Origin: Candidatus Bathyarchaeota archaeon
GTDB taxonomy: Archaea > Thermoproteota > Bathyarchaeia > Bathyarchaeales > Bathycorpusculaceae
Reading direction: 5' to 3'
Length of the DNA: 10,030 bases
Assembly: GCA_003601785.1 (NCBI GenBank)
Contig: PIYA01000025.1
Location: 1-10,030 of the forward strand
The translations under genes and the position numbers were made by a program. The notes beneath the pieces are model-generated. The model was not told the origin of the DNA, did no database searches, and saw only the letters and a list, made by a program, of their open reading frames with translations. Shown here piece after piece: positions 1 through 5,747 of the stretch. Each line of letters begins with the position of its first letter. Within the stretch, counting starts at the first letter, position 1.

Positions 1-72
1 GGAATAACCGCTAGAGAAAGACTGTTAACAGACAAACTGGCCTCTTCCATGGACTTAGTTGTTAGGATTTAG
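1..72 (+). CDS. Possible C-terminal end of a gene cut by the window edge
   Basis: Frame 1 is open from the first base to a TAG at 70-72, giving 23 residues that end in ...SSMDLVVRI. The composition is protein-like and a T-rich stretch follows. The downstream leftward ligase gene ends 28 bases away, so the two genes would be convergent. The fragment is too short to assign a family, and an open frame of this length can occur by chance. A competing leftward frame starting with ATG at 50 is also open to the edge but has no visible Shine-Dalgarno motif. Confidence 0.35.
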   Translation, partial: GITARERLLTDKLASSMDLVVRI

Positions 73-95
73 CTAAACGCGCCTATAATGTAACA

Positions 96-109
96 TTTCT
101 TTATTTTTT
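96..109 (+). terminator. T-rich putative archaeal terminator
   Basis: The run TTTCTTTATTTTTT follows the possible rightward gene end at 72. Archaeal RNA polymerase can terminate at oligo-T tracts without a stable hairpin. The last bases lie within the lysine codons and stop of the convergent ligase gene, so the tract may simply reflect those codons. Confidence 0.25.
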
Positions 110-979
110 GAGTTCTGAGAGGATGAAATCTACAATTTTTTCCGCGATGTTGACTTTTGTGACGGATTGTAATCCTCTCCAGCCTGGCTGACTGTTAACT
201 TCCACGACGAAGCAGCCCTTAGAGCCTTCCAGAATGTCCACACCGGCAACCTTGCATTCAATTAGACCTGCGGATTTGACGGCGATTTTTTCAATTTTTT
301 CGTCAAGTTTTATGGGAAGGGGTTTTGCTCCTTGGCTGACATTTGTCTTCCAACTTCTGGCTATGCGTCTCATCGCCGCGACAACACGGTTGCCGATGAC
401 GAAGGCTCTCACATCGGAGAAACCATGTGGAATGAACTCTTGAATGTATATTACACCGTGAGAGAACCTCACAGCTCTAAAAACTCTGGTGGCAACTTCC
501 GAATCTGTAACTCTTGCTGACCCTACTCCTCTTGAACCAAAAATTGGCTTTACAACAACGTCTCCACCTAACTCCTTGAAAGCCCTTAACGCTTCATCAA
601 CGTTTTCAGTCACCACGGTACGCGGAACCGGAACCTCGTTCTCTTCCAGAACGGTTAAGAGGCTGTATTTATCCGCGCAGTATTCGATGGATTTAGGCGG
701 GTTAACGATGTACAAGCCCAAACGCTGAAGCTTGTGAAGCATGTTCATCCGAAAGATTATCTCTTCAAGAGAGCCACGTCCAATCGGACGAACAATCAAA
801 GCGTCAAGTTTTTCCAAGGCTTTTACGTTTCTGGCGCTTACATGGGGCTTGTAGCCTATGCGAGCGATCAGTTGTGGGAAGCTGAAACAGTAGTGTTGAA
901 TGTTTCGTTTAGTCAGCGCTTTCCGCAGTTGAATTGAACTCCAAGAGTTCTCGTTTCGGGTTAAGATTCCAACCTTCAA
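101..979 (-). CDS. RimK-type ATP-grasp alpha-L-glutamate ligase (MptN/CofF-like)
   Basis: This 292-residue protein has the ATP-grasp layout of the RimK/LysX/MptN/CofF family. It has an N-terminal pre-ATP-grasp domain (about 1-100), an ATP lysine in ADKYSLL (K104), the glycine-rich loop VVKPIFGSRGVG (142-153), the hinge QEFIPHG (180-186), D189/R191, and the Mg-binding D248, E260 and N262 in EVNSQPGWRGLQ. Family members use ATP to attach glutamate to a carboxylate: MptN acts on tetrahydromethanopterin, CofF on F420, RimK on ribosomal protein S6. The nearby fwd-mch genes favour a coenzyme substrate, but residues alone do not settle this. The start is TTG, since no ATG or GTG lies near. AAGG at 987-990 sits 7 bases upstream, and the next in-frame Met is at residue 78. 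It is the last gene of a leftward cluster, following the phosphatase gene by 65 bases. Confidence 0.85.
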   Translation of the reverse strand: MKVGILTRNENSWSSIQLRKALTKRNIQHYCFSFPQLIARIGYKPHVSARNVKALEKLDALIVRPIGRGSLEEIIFRMNMLHKLQRLGLYIVNPPKSIEYCADKYSLLTVLEENEVPVPRTVVTENVDEALRAFKELGGDVVVKPIFGSRGVGSARVTDSEVATRVFRAVRFSHGVIYIQEFIPHGFSDVRAFVIGNRVVAAMRRIARSWKTNVSQGAKPLPIKLDEKIEKIAVKSAGLIECKVAGVDILEGSKGCFVVEVNSQPGWRGLQSVTKVNIAEKIVDFILSELKK

Positions 980-1044
980 AGTGAAACCTTCTTTAAAGCG
1001 GCGAAGATGTCGAAAGGCTTGTTTAAAGCTTCTGTAACGTCGTT
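976..1044 (-). other. In-frame coding-like extension past the phosphatase stop codon
   Basis: After the phosphatase TAA (1045-1047) the same frame continues for 22 sense codons, beginning NDVTEALNKP and ending KKVSL. It ends at TGA (976-978), which overlaps the TTG start of the ligase gene as TTGA. The peptide looks like an amphipathic protein tail rather than random spacer. The TTGA junction matches the fwdB-fwdA and fwdA-fwdC junctions in this window. One reading is that the ancestral phosphatase gene ran to 976 and acquired a premature stop, or that the TAA is a sequencing error. It could also be chance. Confidence 0.4.
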
Positions 1045-1968
1045 TTAAAACATGTGGATGAAACGTGTTAGCTGCTCTGCATTCTCAAACTTCTTGGAAA
1101 GTTCAACATCCAGGTAGGCGCCGTAAGTGTTGAAGTATGGCGGTCCTTTCCTCGAAAACAATGTTAAAACTTTGCCTTTATGGTTTATTTTGAAACCTTC
1201 CTCGCAAGGTTCGTGGCCTCTTATCAAGATTTTGACGTCAAACTTCCTCAACGTTTTCTCTGTGACATCTTCGCCGAAGAGTTTTCCAGCACCCCTAGGT
1301 GAAGCATGGATTCCGTTAACCATCTCGTTCGGGTCGCTCCAGAGCATGTCCTCCAAGATTCTCTGTTTCGGATGTTTGAGGTGAGCGTATGCTAAATCTT
1401 CCAGCGTGTCTGCTTGGGCTGGTATGCCCCCATGAATCATTAGATAACGCTCTTTCACAAAGACAGCGTTGTATAGGTATTCGAATAGTTGACGGATTTT
1501 TGAGTATGCACTATCCCATCTTTCACCGAATCTGGCTTGAAACTGTGCTGGTAAATCGTGCGGGTAAGCCAGCAAATCCTCCGGTCCCTCGTGGTTTCCA
1601 CGCATCAAAATGATTTTTTCTGGAAACAGAAGTTTAAGCTTCAAAATGATGTAGTAGACCTCCGCTGAGTAAGAACCTCTGTCACCGTAGTCTCCGAGGA
1701 AAATCAACACTGTGTCCTTCTCGGCTCTCTGCAGAAAGTTGCTTTCTTGTAGGATGTGAGTTAGGCTTTCCAAGTCTCCGTGTAAATCACCGACTATCAC
1801 CGCCTCACCTGAAGGCTCAACCTTAACGAGTCTTCCGACAACGTCAAAGTTTCCGATGGATCCGTTTTCTTCGGTGAGCAACCGTGTGGCGTCGGCAACA
1901 ACTCTGGTAAACTCTTCGCATTGAATTTTTAAGGCTTCCTTCGCCATTTTTAAAACGTCTGTTTGCAA
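1045..1968 (-). CDS. PPP-family serine/threonine protein phosphatase
   Basis: All signature motifs of the PPP metallophosphatase superfamily (PP1/PP2A type) are present in order: GDLHGD (60-65), GDYGDRG (92-98), RGNHE (123-127), HGG (179-181), LWSDP (209-213) and RGHEPCEEGF (250-259). These supply the Asp, His and Asn ligands of the dinuclear metal centre and the catalytic His. The enzyme should hydrolyse phosphoserine or phosphothreonine on proteins in the cytoplasm. At 307 residues it is the usual size for a single catalytic domain, with about 55 extra residues at the N-terminus. The chosen TTG start has AGGTG (1974-1978) 5 bases upstream. An ATG at codon 8 lacks such a motif. It lies 12 bases after the coiled-coil gene, so the two are probably co-transcribed. 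The target protein is unknown, with the coiled-coil protein an obvious candidate. The C-terminus may be shortened (see 976-1044). Confidence 0.93.
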   Translation of the reverse strand: MQTDVLKMAKEALKIQCEEFTRVVADATRLLTEENGSIGNFDVVGRLVKVEPSGEAVIVGDLHGDLESLTHILQESNFLQRAEKDTVLIFLGDYGDRGSYSAEVYYIILKLKLLFPEKIILMRGNHEGPEDLLAYPHDLPAQFQARFGERWDSAYSKIRQLFEYLYNAVFVKERYLMIHGGIPAQADTLEDLAYAHLKHPKQRILEDMLWSDPNEMVNGIHASPRGAGKLFGEDVTEKTLRKFDVKILIRGHEPCEEGFKINHKGKVLTLFSRKGPPYFNTYGAYLDVELSKKFENAEQLTRFIHMF

Positions 1969-1973
1969 GTGAA

Positions 1974-1978
1974 CACCT
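1974..1978 (-). promoter_or_regulatory. Ribosome binding site for the TTG-started phosphatase gene
   Basis: On the minus strand AGGTG lies 5 bases before TTG at 1966-1968, directly after the TAG of the coiled-coil gene. It supports TTG over the in-frame ATG seven codons downstream. Confidence 0.55.
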
Positions 1979-1980
1979 GT

Positions 1981-3228
1981 CTATTCGATGCTTATTCTCT
2001 TACCCAGAAAGCTTAAAACGTTCTCCTCTATCTCCCTCTTCTTGCTCTGAATCTTCTCTAAAGTCTCCTTATAGGCTTGTTCTAAAGCTTTTTCTTCAGA
2101 TTCTATTCGTTTCTTCTTTCTTTTCAGCTCTTCACTTTCCCTCTGAAGTTTTTCCATTTCATTCTTTATCTCAGCGACTCTGGCTGACGTGGAAAGATTT
2201 TCCATCAGGCGCAATGCTTCAACGCACTTTTGATGAAGATTCACCAAAGAGCCTTTGTTAACTATGTTTTTTATAGCCTTTTCAGCCTTCCGCTTCCTGT
2301 CAGATTTGAGTTTAAGTTTTCCCGTTGACATTAGACGGCTTAACTTCTGCAGAATTTGCCTCAGTAATGGGTAGCCTGTTTGTTCTGTTGCAAAGGCTTC
2401 AAAAGGCTCTTTAATATACTGGCTGAGCTTTTGAGATTCTTCCGGTGTTAACCCGCTTCCCTTGCCGTGGAGTGCCAATGAACGGAGTTTTATAAAAGGT
2501 TTTTGAAGTCTTCTCAGATGATTTTTCACTTCCATTCTCAAAGTTTTTATTTCTGAGCGAACTTGACTAAGCTGGCTCATGCTTTCCTTGTTTTTCAAAT
2601 CGGCAATTTTCCGCTCTGTTTCAGTTATCCGCTTTTCAACCGAAGCTCTCTCATTTTCAGCTTTCTCTCTTTTTTCCTCTAGATTTGCCGCTTCTTCTTT
2701 GAGGCTTGAAATTTCTTCTATAAGCTGGAATGTTTCCTCTAAGGTTTTGGTCTTAACATATTCCTTTGCTAAGAAGTCGTTGAGTCCCTTCCACGTTCTC
2801 TTTGCCATTTCAAAAACTCCCATAAATTTTCTTCTATCGAAGATAAAGTACGGTGAGATTCTCGGAAACCAATTTCTGATGTCAACCTCTGTCACCGCAA
2901 ACGCATCTTGAACTTCATGGGAGAACGTGTACAAGGTGTTGTAGGAAACCTCATCTGGAACGTGGATGTGCTGCATTCTTTCAATGAATATTCTTGACAG
3001 TTTGTTTAAGGCTCTGGCTCTGCGGTAAGTCTTCATGTTTCTCTTTTCAATTTCTTTTCTGCTGTTTTCAAACAGTGTTTTGGAAACATCTACCACATCG
3101 TTGAGTCTTTCCTTCATATCCTCAAATAATTTTTCAGCTTTTGTACGAATTGGACTGAAAACCGTTTCAGTCTCCTTTTCAAGCCAACCTCTAATATCTT
3201 TTAAGGGAATCTTCATCGTTTCAGACAT
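1981..3228 (-). CDS. Coiled-coil protein of unknown function
   Basis: I do not recognise a family for this 415-residue protein. It is very rich in Glu, Lys and Arg and has a single Cys (335). Residues about 1-80 are helical and charged. Residues about 85-150 form a more compact-looking, aromatic segment (EVDIRNWFPRISPYFIFDRR). Residues about 160-245 and 345-405 show heptad-like spacing typical of long coiled coils. Between them lies a basic stretch (KLKLKSDRKRKAEKAIK, 304-320) that could bind nucleic acid or an acidic surface. There is no P-loop, signal peptide or membrane segment, so it is not a full SMC/Rad50 ATPase. ATG at 3226-3228 is preceded by GGAAA. It is the first gene of a leftward cluster with the PPP phosphatase and the ATP-grasp ligase, which suggests a scaffold or substrate for these enzymes. 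That role is inferred from position only. Confidence 0.8.
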   Translation of the reverse strand: MSETMKIPLKDIRGWLEKETETVFSPIRTKAEKLFEDMKERLNDVVDVSKTLFENSRKEIEKRNMKTYRRARALNKLSRIFIERMQHIHVPDEVSYNTLYTFSHEVQDAFAVTEVDIRNWFPRISPYFIFDRRKFMGVFEMAKRTWKGLNDFLAKEYVKTKTLEETFQLIEEISSLKEEAANLEEKREKAENERASVEKRITETERKIADLKNKESMSQLSQVRSEIKTLRMEVKNHLRRLQKPFIKLRSLALHGKGSGLTPEESQKLSQYIKEPFEAFATEQTGYPLLRQILQKLSRLMSTGKLKLKSDRKRKAEKAIKNIVNKGSLVNLHQKCVEALRLMENLSTSARVAEIKNEMEKLQRESEELKRKKKRIESEEKALEQAYKETLEKIQSKKREIEENVLSFLGKRISIE

Positions 3229-3256
3229 TGTTTTCCACGTTAAAATATGTTGAAGC

Positions 3257-3270
3257 CATATTTATTTTTC
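3257..3270 (-). promoter_or_regulatory. Putative TATA/BRE promoter of the coiled-coil cluster
   Basis: The minus strand reads GAAAAATAAATATG, a purine-rich BRE-like run followed by an AT-rich TATA-like box. Transcription about 25 bases downstream would start near 3236, giving a very short leader before the ATG at 3228. The surrounding 118-base divergent region is AT-rich throughout, so exact placement is uncertain. Confidence 0.35.
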
Positions 3271-3299
3271 AAGTTTAATTTTTTCTTTAACTCTTTTTT

Positions 3300-3311
3300 G
3301 AGTAGCTACTC
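3300..3311. promoter_or_regulatory. 12-base perfect palindrome, candidate operator
   Basis: GAGTAGCTACTC is its own reverse complement. It directly abuts the TATA-like box at 3312-3327 and so covers the BRE position of the rightward promoter. A regulator bound there could block TFB/TBP recruitment. No regulator gene lies in this window. Confidence 0.35.
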
Positions 3312-3327
3312 TTAAATAATATAAAAA
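3312..3327 (+). promoter_or_regulatory. Putative TATA box of the rightward membrane gene
   Basis: TTAAATAATATAAAAA lies about 20-35 bases before the ATG at 3347. A start site 25 bases downstream falls close to that ATG. This would give a leaderless or very short-leadered transcript, which is common in archaea. Confidence 0.45.
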
Positions 3328-3346
3328 ATAAACCCTAAACCTCGAG

Positions 3347-3952
3347 ATGACCATTATGGATGCGAAAACAATTTCCTTCGTATTAACGATGGGTGTGCTC
3401 GGAAACGTTTTGTTTGCAATTTCTTACTATGCTGGAAATCTTGCTCCAGGAATATCCCTTGACTTTTCCCTTGTGGCGGCTTATATCGCAGGATTTTATG
3501 GAGGACCTTTGATAGGTTTCATCTCAGGGCTTTTTGTAGGGGTGTTACCCGGAGTAATGTTTGGTCCTATGGGTATGAGTTCTTGGCTCGGTTTGTTCGG
3601 TTTACCTTTGGGTAAAGGTTTAACGGGGTTAACCGCTGGAGTAATCTCAAGGGTTTTAGGGTTAGGAAAAAGAAGATATTCGTCTATTATTACCGTTCCA
3701 ACAGTGTTCTTGGCTTACATCCCAGAATGTCTCTTCACATATGCCTATTTCGCATATTTTATGCCGTATTTCCTTGGAACCGGAGGTCCCCTAATCTTTT
3801 ATTACATACTTCCAAAGGCTCTCGGTGAGATAGCAATAATAAGCTTTCTGATGGCTGCTTTACTGGGAAATCACGGATTCAACGACTTCGTAAGCAGATT
3901 TTTCGTAAAATCCTACATAGTTCCAAGAATTAAAGCAAGCAAATCCAGCTAA
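3347..3952 (+). CDS. Membrane protein resembling an ECF transporter S component
   Basis: This 201-residue, strongly hydrophobic protein has about six predicted membrane helices (roughly 8-28, 37-55, 56-72, 79-101, 112-139 and 150-174) and a basic C-terminal tail. Size, helix number and the glycine-rich GFYGGPLIGFISGLFVG segment resemble the S (substrate-capture) subunits of energy-coupling factor transporters, which bind vitamins or cofactor precursors in the membrane. The shared ATPase and EcfT subunits are not in this window. Substrate cannot be read from the sequence. The first ATG (3347) suits a leaderless transcript. An ATG at 3356 has GAGATGA 5 bases upstream and is a real alternative. 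The stop at 3950-3952 overlaps the stop of convergent mch, leaving no spacer. Another integral membrane family of similar size remains possible. Confidence 0.65.
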   Translation: MTIMDAKTISFVLTMGVLGNVLFAISYYAGNLAPGISLDFSLVAAYIAGFYGGPLIGFISGLFVGVLPGVMFGPMGMSSWLGLFGLPLGKGLTGLTAGVISRVLGLGKRRYSSIITVPTVFLAYIPECLFTYAYFAYFMPYFLGTGGPLIFYYILPKALGEIAIISFLMAALLGNHGFNDFVSRFFVKSYIVPRIKASKSS

Positions 3953-4911
3953 AAACCCAAAGATTTCCTTAATGTCTCGGTGTTAACTTCTCCTGCTCTA
4001 AACACGTTTCCCGTTTTCACATTGTTAATGGTTACGACAGCTGGTGCGAAAAGATTCGGGTCAATCTTGTAGAAGTCGTAGTTTGCTTCCTTGAAGATTT
4101 CTATGAACGGTTTTCCATAGTCCTTTGAGGCTTTTGACGGAGCATTTTCAACTATTTTCCTGAGTTTTTCCTCATCTTCATAAGCGACTGCATAGTAGGC
4201 TTTTCCTCCGTAGAGGATGGCGTCGTTTGTCCTAGCCATTGCTCGTTTAAACTCGGGATGAACCGGTGGTATTGGGGCACAACCACATGCATGTAAAATC
4301 GTGTTCGGTTCCAATCCTAACGTGTTCAGCTTATGGATTCCCGTTTCGATTACTCGTGCTGAAATCTGCGTTGCACCAGCCACGCTCGTTGTAGGTGTCA
4401 AAATCACCGCTAAGTTTTCTGGAGAAACTCCGCATTCTTCTGCAATAAGCCTTATTGACTTTTCAGGCGGAGGCTTCTCTGTTTCTAAAACAATAACAGC
4501 CTTTTCAAAATAATCTTTGTAACCTATCCTTTCATACATGTCTCTAGGTTTCAACGCTAACGCTCTGGCTGGTCCGGAGCCTATAGCGAAGAAGTCTCCA
4601 TCCTTTATTTGCCAACCCGCAAATTGGGAAGCCAACGTTGCAATTACCGGGTGATCAGTGTACACGGATATCGATGGAAGGGTAATTCCACCGTAACCCT
4701 CATGTGAAAGTTCAGCTTTTCCACATCCACCCATACAGATTTCAGCTATGATTTTCCCAGCTTGGAATCCACCTTCAGCCTCTATCCCAGCATCTATAAT
4801 GATGGTTCCTAAGCTTGTTTTTTCAACGTTTACTCTGTAAAAATCTTGTTTTTCACATAATTCTCCTAAGAGTTTCCATGCCAAACGGTTTATGCTTAAT
4901 TGATTTCTCAA
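3949..4911 (-). CDS. mch: Methenyltetrahydromethanopterin cyclohydrolase
   Basis: Mch interconverts N5-formyl-H4MPT and N5,N10-methenyl-H4MPT in the cytoplasm, the step after formyl transfer from formylmethanofuran. The 320-residue length matches the family. Conserved blocks are clear: GIEAEGGFQAG (42-52), CMGG (59-62), YTDHPVIATLASQFAGWQ (84-101), FFAIGSGPARALALKP (107-122), ISARVIETGIHKL (183-195), RTNDAILYGG (227-236) and YGKPFIEIFKEANYDFYKID (265-284). The start is TTG: GAGG at 4920-4923 stands 8 bases upstream and no ATG or GTG is available before the conserved core. It follows fwdC by 14 bases and is the last gene of the fwd operon. Its stop overlaps that of the convergent membrane gene. 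In place of the more usual small residues, HACGCAPIPP (207-216) carries two Cys. Whether they matter is unknown. Confidence 0.97.
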   Translation of the reverse strand: MRNQLSINRLAWKLLGELCEKQDFYRVNVEKTSLGTIIIDAGIEAEGGFQAGKIIAEICMGGCGKAELSHEGYGGITLPSISVYTDHPVIATLASQFAGWQIKDGDFFAIGSGPARALALKPRDMYERIGYKDYFEKAVIVLETEKPPPEKSIRLIAEECGVSPENLAVILTPTTSVAGATQISARVIETGIHKLNTLGLEPNTILHACGCAPIPPVHPEFKRAMARTNDAILYGGKAYYAVAYEDEEKLRKIVENAPSKASKDYGKPFIEIFKEANYDFYKIDPNLFAPAVVTINNVKTGNVFRAGEVNTETLRKSLGF

Positions 4912-4919
4912 GTGTTTTT

Positions 4920-4923
4920 CCTC
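4920..4923 (-). promoter_or_regulatory. Ribosome binding site supporting the TTG start of mch
   Basis: GAGG on the minus strand lies in the 14-base fwdC-mch gap, 8 bases before TTG at 4909-4911. As no other start codon lies in frame before the conserved region, this is one of the firmest TTG starts in the window. Confidence 0.65.
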
Positions 4924-4925
4924 GT

Positions 4926-5747
4926 TTAGAGAAGTTTTTCGTAACGGTTTAGGTGAGGATTTTTAGTTTTTGAAACATAAAGTTTGCCTTTTCCGTCTTC
5001 AGCCGTATCTCCGAGAAAAAGGTAAAACGGTCCTTCAGCAGTTTCATCATTTTCGATTTTAACCTTTTCTTTTAATCCTTCTATGGTGAACGTGGGTAGA
5101 ACCGACTCTAGAAAACCGCTAACAATTATCTTTCCGTCTTTCATGCATGCGCCAACTCTTGCCTCACAGTCTTTCTGGACATATATTGTTCCGTTTTGCA
5201 TTCTTAAACCAGCGAATTGTCCAGCGTTTCCATAAACTTTTATTACACCTCTTCTCATGTAGGCACCAGCCTCGTTTCCCACGTTTCCATGAACTACAAT
5301 TTCTCCTCCCCGCATTCCCTTGTTAACCCCACGGTATGGTGCACCCAAATAGTTACCAGCGTTTCCATAAATTTCGATCTTTCCACCCTTCATCATTGAG
5401 CCAGCCCAACAGCCAACGTTTCCACGGACAATTATTTCTCCACCTTCCATTTCCTCGCCTAGATGCATGCCAGCATTCCCGTAAATCACTATTTGTCCAC
5501 TAGTCATGTATGCGCCTATTCTTCGAACTCTGCTCACATCACCGTGAATGTTTATAACCACCATTTTTGTTTCACTTTCGCTTTCCTTAACCTTGAACAG
5601 TTCTCCGAGGATTCTCTGTTTGTTCCCCTCCCAGACGGTTAATCTTCTTATTTCTTCAATTTTTTTGTCTTGGAAAACATCTGGACTTATACATTCTGCT
5701 GTTATCGGAAACCTAAACTTTTTGGTTGGATAGAGATTCATCATCAA
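4926..5747 (-). CDS. fwdC: Formylmethanofuran dehydrogenase subunit C
   Basis: FwdC is the structural subunit that packs against FwdA and FwdB/D, with a right-handed beta-helix related to the C-terminal domain of glutamate synthase. The 273-residue protein shows the expected ladder of GNxGxxxG repeats at about residues 90, 109, 128, 154 and 173, with a degenerate one near 196. A longer loop (PYRGVNKGMRGG) interrupts the third. It contributes no metal site. The start could be TTG at 5747, with GAGG (5755-5758) 7 bases upstream, or ATG at 5744 or 5741. I kept the TTG because its spacing is best. With it, the gene overlaps the fwdA stop as TTGATG, implying translational coupling. mch follows after 14 bases. 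Confidence 0.96.
   Translation of the reverse strand: MMMNLYPTKKFRFPITAECISPDVFQDKKIEEIRRLTVWEGNKQRILGELFKVKESESETKMVVINIHGDVSRVRRIGAYMTSGQIVIYGNAGMHLGEEMEGGEIIVRGNVGCWAGSMMKGGKIEIYGNAGNYLGAPYRGVNKGMRGGEIVVHGNVGNEAGAYMRRGVIKVYGNAGQFAGLRMQNGTIYVQKDCEARVGACMKDGKIIVSGFLESVLPTFTIEGLKEKVKIENDETAEGPFYLFLGDTAEDGKGKLYVSKTKNPHLNRYEKLL
5178..5480 (-). repeat. Intragenic repeats coding the FwdC beta-helix rungs
   Basis: The plus strand repeatedly shows AGCGTTTCCATAAA and variants such as ACGTTTCCATGAA and ACGTTTCCACGG, at intervals of about 57 bases with one longer gap. They encode the GNAG or GNVG start of each rung. These are protein-structural repeats, not mobile or regulatory DNA. Confidence 0.8.

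Noticed and set aside
1..50. Leftward gene starting with ATG at 50
   Set aside because: It is open to the edge but has no Shine-Dalgarno motif or recognisable N-terminus; the rightward frame ending at 72 is slightly better supported.
2579..2911. Rightward 110-codon frame opposite the coiled-coil gene
   Set aside because: Its Ser/Phe/Leu-rich product is the expected complement of Lys/Glu-rich coiled-coil codons.
1981..3228. SMC/Rad50-type ATPase
   Set aside because: The coiled-coil regions suggest it, but there is no Walker A, signature or Walker B motif and the protein is too short.
5178..5480. CRISPR-like or tandem repeat array
   Set aside because: The repeated GTTTCCAT words fall in frame within fwdC and encode beta-helix rungs with diverged sequence.
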